Assembly: GCA_949316235.1 (NCBI GenBank)
Contig: OX438745.1
Span: forward strand, 8,313,001 to 8,377,000
Direction of reading: 5' to 3'
Origin: Oegoconia quadripuncta
Lineage: Eukaryota > Arthropoda > Insecta > Lepidoptera > Autostichidae
Length of the DNA: 64,000 nt
Part shown: positions 55,681 to 64,000 of the stretch, in pieces
How positions within the stretch are numbered: the stretch's first letter is position 1
How the letters are laid out: the number at the start of each line of letters is the position of its first letter
Program-made: the position numbers and the translations under genes
Notes under the pieces: generated by a model
What the model was told of the DNA's origin: nothing
What the model saw: only the letters and a program-made list of their open reading frames with translations
Databases searched by the model: none

Positions 55681-55944
55681 CTTCCGGAAGATATTCTCTA
55701 AATGGTAACAAAAAGCGTATCAAAATCCATTGCGTAGTTCAGTACAACTAAGCTCATAGCTCACAGACAGACGCGAAAAGTGACTATGTGTATGTGTATT
55801 TAGAGATTTTTCCTTATATAATTAGGTCGTGTTTTCATGGTAAATGAATTTCCATTTTGAACTTATTTCGAGAACGTTCGGCGGGCAGTGCCTACAGCAA
55901 TGAAGCAGTGATCAATCAACCTATAAACGCCTAAATACAGGGCA

Positions 55945-56226
55945 GTGACCTTTCTGAGTAGGTCGGTCTGTAGGTACGGTCTATAGTCTACAACGCGAGC
56001 TTACTATTGTATTTTATGCGAACCTGGCTTATTTAGGCAGGTACATTTACTTAAGCTAGATGCTTCATGATACGTTTAGGTTCAATGGTTGTGGACCTTC
56101 CTGAGTAGGTCGGTCTAGTCAACAACGCGAGTCTAGTATTTTATTTTATGCTAACCTGGCTTTGTTTTGGCAGGTACAGTTTTCTTAAGCTGGATGCTTC
56201 ATGATACGTTTAGGATCATGGTTATG
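55945..56226 (+). repeat. Tandem duplication, unit about 147 bp
   Basis: CTGAGTAGGTCGGTCT, CAACGCGAG, AACCTGGCTT, GGCAGGTAC, ATGCTTCATGATACGTTTAG occur in the same order in 55945-56090 and 56091-56226. Confidence 0.85.
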
Positions 56227-56586
56227 CGTGAAAGTTATTAATACTAACTTTACGTACTTGATATAGTTACTTATGATAAGGGTTAATTACGATTTTTATC
56301 GGGATATTTTTTCTACTTGGTGTTGTTGGGGGTAGGGCTGACCGCCTTAAAAAATGGTATGCTCTGTGTTTTCCGGAGATTTTCTCAAACAACGGATTAT
56401 GGTTTTTCTTTTGCTGATGTTATCACTAAACGTGTTCTCAACTTCGCTATTGTTAGTATAACTTAGAATAAAAACATTAGATATTGTATTCTCGTGTTAT
56501 TATGGTAAATAAAGAACTTTTAAAATCAATGAAATTACTAAAATCTAAGACAGGTTTTAAGTTTTAGTAAATATCTATATAATATA

Positions 56587-56795
56587 TTCAGTTACCTAAA
56601 AATCACGGTGAAACGGATGAACGGATTTGTATGAAATTAGAATATAGGTAGAACGTATCCTGGATTAAGACATAGGATATTTTTTATCCTGATAAATTGA
56701 GTATTCTCGTGGGATAAACAAATTAAACATATCCGCGATAAATTAACCCACGCCAAGTGCGAAGGCGAAGCCGCGAGCGGGAAGCTAGTATTAAA
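56587..56795 (+). mobile_element. Dispersed family G, copy 4 (Helitron-like)
   Basis: CGGTGAAACGGATGAACGGA, CATAGGATATTTTTTATCCT, end AAGGCGAAGCCGCGAGCGGG and AAGCTAGTA. Confidence 0.62.
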
Positions 56796-57464
56796 TAAAG
56801 AATTGCAAATAAAATTATGAACCGACTTCAATAACATTGAAACCCCTCTAAAGTAAATCTTGTAAAAGCGGAGACCTCTATTTATATCGGTTCATTATTA
56901 AATGTTCACCTGGTTAGCTACCACGGACCTCTGACTTCGATTCATTCTTTTATTTAAACATACACCTGGCTAGCCACCTAACACAAATAGGTAAATATAA
57001 AAGGCTGTCGGCAGCTGGCAGTGTAAATCACATTTCGTTTCGGCAATTTGAGACAAGATAGCCCGTCTCCTATGAGTTTTCATGACAATATTCCACACAT
57101 ATGTAGTCGAAGCTTGTAACAAAAATCGTCCTTGATTTAAAAATATACGTACTCGTATATGCTAATTTGCATATTTAACTGGTAAATATCCGCATCTAAC
57201 GGTCGATATTTGTGTGAGACTCGTTCAAAATATCAAAATATTTTAATTAACTTCCACCGTTTCGTATAGCAAACTCGTCGAGTTTGAGACTGGTGTTTGG
57301 ATCATTAATTATTCTTCGACTAGGCTCCGCTCTCGGCTTCGCACGCGTGGATTCACTTTATTACGTGCATAAAATAATTTCAGAAGTGTCCTCGATGCAG
57401 GCTAGCCTAGAGACGACACTCAAAGAAATATTTAAAACATGTTATCTCCGCAAAACATCTGATC

Positions 57465-57735
57465 TAATTATTATTATTAAATTCTTTATTGCACACAAAA
57501 ATAAAATACAAAGAACATTTAACATAGACGATGAAGTGTACAAAGGCGGTCTTATCGCTGATAGCGATTTCTTCCATACAACCTCAGTTAAAGAAGCTAA
57601 TATTACAATGCGAATGTTTGGATGTTTGCTTGTTTATGTTGTTGCTCAATTTGAATAAAGTTTGGTAAATAGGTAGACCATAACCTGGATTAAAACAGGA
57701 TATTTTTTATCGCGATAAAAGGAGTAGCTCCGGCG
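57465..57735. mobile_element. CR1-like tail then a family G fragment
   Basis: 57465-57585 (reverse): (ATT)n, TTCTTTATTGCACAC, AAAGGCGGTCTTATCGC. 57598-57735 (forward): GAATGTTTGGATGTTTGCTT, ACCTGGATTAAAACAGGATA. The 124-codon frame 57284-57658 is built from these and is not a gene. Confidence 0.65.
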
Positions 57736-57784
57736 GCACATATACAAATTAAGCATTTAGCTATGTTTAGCATAAAGCTGTGCA

Positions 57785-57860
57785 TAAATAACATCACGAC
57801 CTCTATTCCAAATGGGGTGGTCAGAGATATCCCAAACAATTTCCCAATCAATAGTGTTTG
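57785..57860 (+). repeat. Dispersed repeat D-rep fragment
   Basis: ATAACATCACGACCTCTATT, GGGGTGGTCAGAGATATCCC. Confidence 0.75.
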
Positions 57861-58436
57861 AGTATCTCATATATTTAAGATCCTCCTGATAGATATGGAT
57901 ATTGTTTTGCAATAATAACAAATTTTTGCCAAATTTCAATACGCCCGGATCATAAGTTTAGCCGTGAAAAGGTAAACAGACAGACAGAGTTATTCTCGTT
58001 ATTATAATATTGATAAGAGATAGAAGTTGTCTAGCACTGTGACACTTGTTTGAAATACTATCTATACATACGTTGTAATGGAAAGTTTATTAGAGATACC
58101 GTTTCTATGCGGAATTGAGATAGGCGAGTGAGAGGTTTGACCTGTATGTTTATTTGTGGACTTTGTCCAAAAATAGATAATACGTTACAACAATGGTTTA
58201 TGTATACAACAAAAGCAATCTCATTACGCGGTTGACCAGTATAAATGAATTTATAAGTATTTTTGGTTCTAGTGGCCTCAAGTCAAGGGAGCTAGATTAT
58301 TCACATTAATTAGCAATTATTACCTGTTGTAATCCTCTATTAGTCGGCGTTAAACATATACTTCTATTATTCACACACACTTACTCTTTCTACGGGTTAA
58401 TTCGTGTAATCCTATTTACTGGTGAGTCCATTCTTG

Positions 58437-58772
58437 ATTACGAACAACTTTCCACTAGGAACCATTGCCGAATTCGATCAGAAACTTTCAAATACCCATA
58501 CAAAGTAAACCATTTTTTAGTAAGTATGGAAGTTCAATGATTTTCGGCTGACTTCGGCTTTAGTTCCTTGTAGTCTTAATCAGGAGTGGAGTGAGTACTG
58601 GAGGTGGATTCAGAATGGTTTAGTTTCTATGGATAGTCGAATTTTTTTTGATTGCGATGGACGAATGAGGAAATTGACGAACGGGGACCGAGTAGACAAA
58701 CGGGGTAATGGACGAAGGGTGCCGAATTGGATCGAATGCGACTATGATTCCTTGGCGAAAGTTGTTCGTAAT
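58437..58772. mobile_element. MITE O, about 48-bp inverted ends
   Basis: ATTACGAACAACTTTC...AGGAACCAT is mirrored by ATGATTCCTTGGCGAAAGTT and GTTCGTAAT. The interior has GACGAA/GACAAA-CGGGG subrepeats at 58665-58720. Confidence 0.72.
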
Positions 58773-59059
58773 TAAGACAAAACGGTCTAGGAGTCTACTG
58801 GGCCGGACCGAACAGCTTGTATTCTGTCCCAGCCTTTCGAAATTACAATAGGATACAGGTCTATAAGTGCCCCCTCCCTCAATGATCGATTAATAGAGCT
58901 TTTGCAGTTGCAAATTTTGAAAATTCAAAACACTTCGTGACCAATTCCAGGTTTTATTATTACTTCTTTCTTATACATTTTTAATACGTTAGATCATAGA
59001 TTATTCAATCATGCGTCCTGCTTGTGGGATTTACGTCACTCTCTTACCAACTTCTATCA
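58773..59059. other. Intron sequence, nothing recognised
   Basis: Nothing supported. Confidence 0.4.
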
Positions 59060-59235
59060 CTTTACACGTCCCCAGTGTTGGGGCACAGCCTCACTGGTAG
59101 AGGGTATGGCCCATAATAGGCGCAGTGATGTTGGATGGGTGACCATCAGTGGCATTTTAATGCGAGTGTTTCCGTGCTTCGGATGGCGCGTTAAATAGTC
59201 GGTCCCTGTTGTTTTCATTTGAAGGCGCTCGTTAC
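59060..59235 (+). mobile_element. 5S-headed SINE relative, 5'-truncated
   Basis: GTTGGATGGGTGACCATCAG is the 5S box-C-like end, followed by GTTTCCGTGCTTCGGATGGC and TTGTTTTCATTTGAAGGC. The adjacent 59068-59110 looks like a reversed 3' body, so the locus is rearranged. Confidence 0.6.
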
Positions 59236-59587
59236 CACCTTCTATTCTTCAATAGAATTCAGTATTATTATATGAACCGGAGCTGCGGAAGGTGTCACAG
59301 GCCGTTGCTTGTAAGACAATTCATGTAACACTTTACATTTGCCGCATAGCCGATCGGATCTAAGACGATGTGATGCGAACCGAGAGCTCGTAACATAAAG
59401 TGAAAACTCGTTTCGGGATAGGGTTGTCGATAAAAAGTTACTAGTCTTTCTACTTATGATGATGGTGTCTTACTTTTGATGATAGTAGCAGCGAGTCGGC
59501 TAGTAGTGAGTGAATTAAAAGTGAGACGGACAATTAATCTTTAGAGTAGCTCTTTTAAAACAAAACAGTTTTTAGTCAACAGCAGTA

Positions 59588-59715
59588 AAATATGCTTTAT
59601 TGCACAACCCTAACAAACAGGATGAAACAATACAGAATAGTACAATTTGGCGGCGTTATTACTAAAAATGATCTCTTTCAGGCAACCTTTGGGATACAAC
59701 TTAATAAGTAAAGCA
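59588..59715 (-). mobile_element. CR1-like LINE 3' tail
   Basis: ATGCTTTATTGCACAACC, AGTACAATTTGGCGGCGTTA, CAGGCAACCTTTGGG. Confidence 0.75.
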
Positions 59716-59884
59716 GGTCGCAATAAATGTTATAACATAAAACTAAAAGATTATCTCCATTTTTGAAGTGTTTTTTATAATGGATGGGTAATGGGATCAT
59801 AAATGAAGAAAGAAAGAGGAAGTTAGAAGCTGCTGACTTCATTTAATGACATAAATGAGTTAAATAAACCAAAAAACAAGCGAC

Positions 59885-60098
59885 AACATATATGGTATTT
59901 CACGTGCTCCATGTTGGATTTTTTACCATAAAATTTATGCTATGACACTTCAGAGCTCAAGACGAATCTAAGGATATCATGCACATCGAAATCGGTCAAG
60001 CCATTTAGACTACAGGATGTATAGATTTCTATATGTGATGATGTGATATGTACATACATACGGAAAAACATAACCCTACTTCCTTGGACAGTCGGGTA
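59885..60098 (-). mobile_element. MITE F copy 4
   Basis: CAAGCGACAACA..., CTCCATGTTGGATTTTTTAC, 'ATCGGTCAAGCCATTTAGAC', end GGACAGTCGGGTAAAA. Confidence 0.78.
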
Positions 60099-60339
60099 AA
60101 AAGACGTACTATGACATTTTGCAATACCTAGACGTAGTCTATGAATTATAATAACTAATTTACGTATTGCAATAAAATGAATATTAATCTGATTTAAATT
60201 GAGGACTTCATCTGCAATAGCGACGCCTGAATAATTTTAAGTCAACAATTCCTTCAGTTATGTTTTGTTTCATTTGCTTGTGTGTCTATGAAATATAATA
60301 AAAAGGCTAGAATAATGCTATTCTAGTTTAGTTTTATTT

Positions 60340-60545
60340 TTACCTGACTGCCCAACGAAGGAGGGTAATGTGTTTCGAGTGTTTGTATGTAGATTTCTAT
60401 GTTACACTCTGTAGCTTAAACGGACTCACCGATTTCGTGGTGTCGTTAGATTCGTCTTGATTCCTGGAGTGTCATAGTTATACATTTTATGGTAAAAATA
60501 TAAAAATGGCGCCCACGAAATGCAAAATATACTATCGGGTATTTT
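60340..60545 (+). mobile_element. MITE F copy 5
   Basis: TACCTGACTGCCCAACGAAG, 'GATTCGTCTTGATTCCTGGA', end ATACTATCGGGTA. Confidence 0.78.
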
Positions 60546-61344
60546 CCTTTGGTTATTTGACAGCCATAACATAATATTATACCGAAAGACATTGCAGATG
60601 TCTGCCTTTCGTCCTGCCGCAAGGTCAAGCGTGTACTATATACGTCTATGACATTAATGTGTCTCGGTTGACCTAGCTGCTCTTATTCAAAAGTTGTTAT
60701 TATATCAGAGAACAAATAGTAAAACCCAGTAACAGTCTTTGTTTACGTTTTGTCTGTTTTTAAAGTTACGCAGCAAACGGGCACAATAACGGAATATCGT
60801 CTCTTATTTTGGAGTTTGCGTCACACATGTTTTATTATGGAACTACATATCTTCTTATAACCATTGATTTGAACTTTTATTCACACAGTTATAAGTGAAA
60901 ATCCTAATGAAATCTAAGTGAAGTTCAAAAGTGAAACATTTTCAAACAAATCTGGGGTTCTATTACATAAATTCATCGTTATCGGTTACGTTCTGACATG
61001 TGATTGGTTGGCACATCGCTCGCTCGGCATTTTGACGGTTACTCATTGGTCAACGTAATCGATGGCGATACAGATGAAGTTGAATTTCAATCCCCATTTC
61101 GGACCTTTACATTACCTACCTATAAACTTTATGGAATAGCTAATTTTTGTCGAGTTTTCAGAGTTGGCCCCATAATAAAACTTGGTTAGTTTGATGGTCT
61201 GATGAACCTGGGAACTGTAATTAAACACTTGAAGTTCATATCATTAGGTTGGTATTATTGTCTCGTTGTCTCCAATCATCACTTATTTTCAACTTATTAC
61301 CAACGCTACATGTCCATGATCCGTTCGTGTGCGTTTATTACATT
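60546..61344. other. Intron sequence; dispersed motif at 61130-61200
   Basis: 61130-61200 (GTTTTCAGAGTTGGCCCCAT, TTTGATGGTCTGATG) resembles one arm of the foldback at 32945-33075. No gene in the short frames at 61004-61411. Confidence 0.4.
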
Positions 61345-61592
61345 CATACATAACATCACGACCTTTATCTCAATAGGGGTGGTCACAAGTATCCCAAATA
61401 TTAAAGTTTAATGCTTAAAACAACATCCACGGTTGACTATTCGAAATATACAGAAATGTATAAATGACAGGGTATGGAGCCATCACCGTTGAAACGTGCA
61501 AGTCTCTTGAAGTTTTTTGGTGTAAAGACCCTTGGGTGCCATTCATGACACACACGGGAAGAGACGGGTTAGTTCAACCCTTTAAATATTCT
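61345..61592 (+). repeat. Dispersed repeat D-rep, copy 9, beside Lst2 exon 2
   Basis: ACATCACGACCTTTATCTCA, CAACATCCACGGTTGAC, CACACGGGAAGAGACGGGTT. It ends within about 16-20 bases of the exon 2 acceptor. Confidence 0.8.
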
Positions 61593-61608
61593 ACTTGTTT
61601 TGTTGCAG

Positions 61609-61749
61609 AGGGACGACCGTTCGCTCCTCGCGCAGTTCTTCTTCGCCGACGACGCCCTGAACATGGTCGCAGCCGAGCTGGACTCGTTCGATGGCCGCAA
61701 GGATCCGGAGAGGTGCTCCACCCTCGTGAACCAGCTGAGGCATGCGCAG
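61609..61749 (+). CDS. Lst2: Lateral signaling target protein 2 homolog, coding exon 2
   Basis: This 141-base, phase-0 exon follows acceptor TTGTTTTGTTGCAG and ends at CAG|GTTAGT. It encodes 47 residues including [28 protein letters not shown] and LVNQLRHAQ, the start of the conserved N-terminal helical domain of Lst2/ZFYVE28. Family members read DRSLLAQF(F/Y)(F/Y)AD..L..VA.ELDS.DGR.DP.RC..LVN..R..Q at this point. Base composition is strongly GC-rich against the AT-rich flanks, with C/G third positions, as expected of a real exon. The joined product so far is 59 residues. The next expected segment (DNVL-type helix leading to the conserved GQLWFGAECLAAG block) is not found before 64000, so intron 2 runs off the window. 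Identity is secure. Confidence 0.95.
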
Positions 61750-62436
61750 GTTAGTAGAGTTCGTTCCGAAAGCTGGCACGTTCCATTTTCAAATCTATAT
61801 CGACACTACCTTTTCACAACTAAGCCGCTGAATCAAATTGTTTGAAACTTGGCTGAGAGGTAGTCTGGGGCCTGATACATAGGCTACATAGAAAAGGGTC
61901 CGCCATAGAGTTCAGGCGGACGAAACAGCGGGCGGAAAGCTAGTTAGTACATTTGGCAACGCAATTAAAGTAGCAGGTCTATATTTATAAATATGTGTAG
62001 GTATGTAGGAGAAAGTTTAAAGGGAAATTGTTCTTCAAGTTTAACTGACATTTATCCATAACATGCTGACATGATAGGTGTAAAGGAAAATACAACAAAA
62101 TCCAACAAAGACCCTCCAAACAATTCATAAAATTGAAGCCTGCTACCATAATTGTGTTACCGACTGTACATAATGCGTTACAGTTGTTTATAAATAAACC
62201 AACCCATTTTGTGCATATTGTAAATGTAATTTTGAATATTCTTTTAAACACGTCCTACGAGGAAACACTCATACATACAATTTAAAAGTGGAAAGCGTCA
62301 GCTGTTTTGAAACTACCTATAGGTACAATGTGGTTACACGCAGGCTGCCGGCTGGTGTTCGGAGCGGGATGCAGAACTTAGCATGCATTCATACTACGAT
62401 TATGATATTTTTTTTATCCTTGTCTTCTTCAACATT
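61750..62436 (+). other. Lst2: Lst2 intron 2 start; family G 3' piece at 61850-61950
   Basis: The GTTAGT donor is followed by intron. 61915-61945 (AGGCGGACGAAACAGCGGGC, GGAAAGCTAGTTAG) is a family G end. An 88-codon minus frame (62251-61985) is unrecognised. Confidence 0.55.
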
Positions 62437-62710
62437 CATAACGTCACGACCTTTATCTCAAATGGGGTGGTCAGAGATATCCCAAACAATAGTGTTTGGG
62501 TGTCATTAGAAGTTTAATTATTGAAACATCCACGGTTGACGTTATGAAATATACAGCAATGCACACGTGACTGGGAGTGAGCCTAGCGCCGTCGAAACGT
62601 GCAAATCTATTGTTGTTTTTGGTGGAAAGTCTCTTAGTCGCCTTTGACGACACCCACGGGAAGAGACGGGTTGGTTCTATTCTATTTGAGTGCCGAAACC
62701 ATACTGCACG
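62437..62710 (+). repeat. Dispersed repeat D-rep, copy 10 (most complete)
   Basis: Runs from ATAACGTCACGACCTTTATC to GGTTCTATTCTATTTGAGTG / CCGAAACCATACTGCACG. It contains the internal palindrome CCAAACAATAGTGTTTGG and serves as the family reference here. Confidence 0.8.
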
Positions 62711-63194
62711 TCCTCTTTAATTCTAAGCTACACCTATACATAATACATACCTATATGTATGAAATACGAAGGAGTAAAAACAAAAAAAAAAATTGTAAGG
62801 TAGGTAACGTAAGGTAAATATTTCGTTAAAAATGAGCCCTTCCTTAAGTTTGCCATATGTTATATGACATTACTTCCCAGAATTCGTTCCTTATTAGCGA
62901 CACTATCGAATGATGTAATAATACAGTATGTTTTTTTTTTCAAAATCAAGGGGTACGATTCCAGTTTAGTTTTCATCAAAATTGGGCCCGAGACTCGTTT
63001 GAGTACTTTTTGATATTCCTCTTAGTTTCAGATTTGGCTTTCCACGTCCCCTTAAAAAAAATTAACTTGTCACCTGATGTCTATTTAAATTTGGCGAACT
63101 GGATTAGCTGCTTGCATATTAGTGGTGTGGAGGGTTGTGTTCCATTCAGTGATCGTCAATACACCTTTCGTCGAAACCGTAGGTTCACCAGCCT
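62711..63194. other. Nothing recognised
   Basis: AT-rich. The expected third Lst2 coding exon is not found. Confidence 0.4.
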
Positions 63195-63195
63195 A

Positions 63196-63360
63196 CGTAG
63201 CATGACAGCGGTTGTCGCGCGCGACGCGACATGAGAACGATATAGTTGTATATTTCGTCCAAACGAATGAGCAGGACAAATATTATCTCGCGTGACATAA
63301 ACGTTTATCGCGCCTGTCATGCTCTTTGTGCTGCACTAACACAAACGATGTCATGCTACG
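63196..63360. mobile_element. MITE K copy 2
   Basis: CGTAGCATGACA at 63196 is mirrored by TGTCATGCTACG ending at 63360; the interior matches 42252-42390 in reverse. Confidence 0.75.
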
Positions 63361-63875
63361 GGGGCTGCTAAGTGTGTAAGCGACTCATTGCTGTGCTGAA
63401 GCTATGTCGCGCCATAACTTATTAGTAATCAGATAGAGAACGCAACTCAATTGAACTCAGTTATCTTATGAATTTATTACGGAAATGAGATCCACAAGAG
63501 GCAATTATGCTATTGCCACAAACATTGCGCAAGAAATAAAACCGTACCAACTAAGTGTAAGATAAAATCACACGAAGCAAATATCACAATGGTTGCTAGA
63601 TTATCAACAGATAATATTATATTGTGGTGCTGTTTTAGTAGGCATAGAAATGCAGTGTAGATTGACTTAATGATGGTAATTGCGTGTGCGTTTCTATTTT
63701 TTTTTGTTGCCCCTCAAAGTTCATAATAAATCTGTTCATGTCAAAGTCGATAACGAATTCGCCAAACTCACCATTTCATGGAACTAACACACCTTGGCTA
63801 ACGTCAGTCTGAAACAGATAAACTTTTACAACCCGGCAAATTATGTTTACTCAGGATACCATGAAAGTTTTTGAT
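63361..63875. other. Nothing recognised
   Basis: No element or exon supported. Confidence 0.4.
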
Positions 63876-64000
63876 AAATAAATATATAAATAGATATCCT
63901 TAGACTTACGTACAGCACCATCTAGTTCCAAGCAACTAGGCTTGCATTATTAATAGCAGATGGTTGATATACTACAGAAATATCTATTTTATTTTTGTAA
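63876..64000 (-). mobile_element. SINE A copy 8, cut by the window edge
   Basis: AAATAAATATATAAATAGAT, CAGCACCATCTAGTTCCAAG, CAGATGGTTGATATACTACA: the 3' part in reverse. Confidence 0.82.

Larger units (their letters stand above)
38317..61608 (+). other. Lst2: Lst2 intron 1 (23.3 kb)
   Basis: The intron is bounded by GTATGT at 38317 and TTGCAG at 61608, phase 0. A long first intron after a tiny first coding exon is common in regulatory genes. It is heavily populated by SINEs, MITEs and LINE tails, listed separately. No nested gene was recognised on either strand. Confidence 0.85.

Noticed and set aside
57284..57658. 124-codon plus-strand open frame
   Set aside because: Its second half is a reversed CR1 tail plus a family G fragment, and its start is not a proper ATG context.
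61464..61779. Other frames over Lst2 exon 2 (96-codon plus, 62-codon minus)
   Set aside because: Shadows of the GC-rich exon; only the phase-0 frame matches Lst2 and has both splice sites.

Overview
The window is nuclear DNA of a lepidopteran insect (moth or butterfly). It is AT-rich, packed with short interspersed repeats, and carries the 3' ends of insect-type LINEs. Two genuine genes can be read. The first is a corazonin neuropeptide precursor on the minus strand, very close in layout and sequence to moth corazonins. The second is the 5' part of a lateral-signaling-target-2 (Lst2/ZFYVE28-like) gene on the plus strand. I cannot place the species.

Genes. Corazonin (Crz) is complete as coding sequence in two exons, 14240-14028 and 12623-12528 on the minus strand. 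They are joined in phase 0 across a 1.4 kb intron and encode 102 residues: signal peptide, the 11-residue corazonin, an amidation/cleavage site and an associated peptide. Lst2 starts at 38281 with a 12-codon exon. Its second coding exon is at 61609-61749, 23.3 kb away, and the rest of the gene lies beyond the right edge. No other protein-coding gene is supported. A CpG-rich block ending in a consensus splice donor (about 1440-1644) may be the promoter and first non-coding exon of a gene whose coding part I cannot identify.

Mobile elements fill most of what can be explained. (a) tRNA-headed SINEs of at least four types, here called A, B, C and D. A and B share a body under different heads. (b) A SINE with a 5S-rRNA-like head that shares its 3' body with SINE D. 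(c) LINE remnants: restriction-like-endonuclease type (8193-9435, 9640-9843, 31198-31545), Jockey-like (6397-6984, 21893-22492, 25870-26175, 54292-54694), CR1-like (34598-35340 and many 3' tails) and RTE-like (12962-13290, 52225-52770 and others). (d) Several MITE or foldback families, including two TTAA-flanked elements lying four bases apart. (e) Unclassified dispersed families D-rep, G and F.

Non-mobile structure includes a perfect 58-bp hairpin (19486-19607), a perfect 24-bp hairpin next to the candidate donor (1660-1711), a 52-bp tandem array with alternating units (53251-53546), a degenerate minisatellite split by a SINE (2750-3435), a tandem duplication (55945-56226) and a CA microsatellite.

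Layout. 1-12.5 kb: repeats, candidate promoter and LINE remnants. 12.5-14.3 kb: Crz. 14.3-38 kb: an intergenic repeat landscape. 38.28-61.75 kb: Lst2 first intron between two short coding exons. 61.75-64 kb: start of Lst2 intron 2. The two genes point away from each other (Crz minus, Lst2 plus) and nothing suggests they work together.
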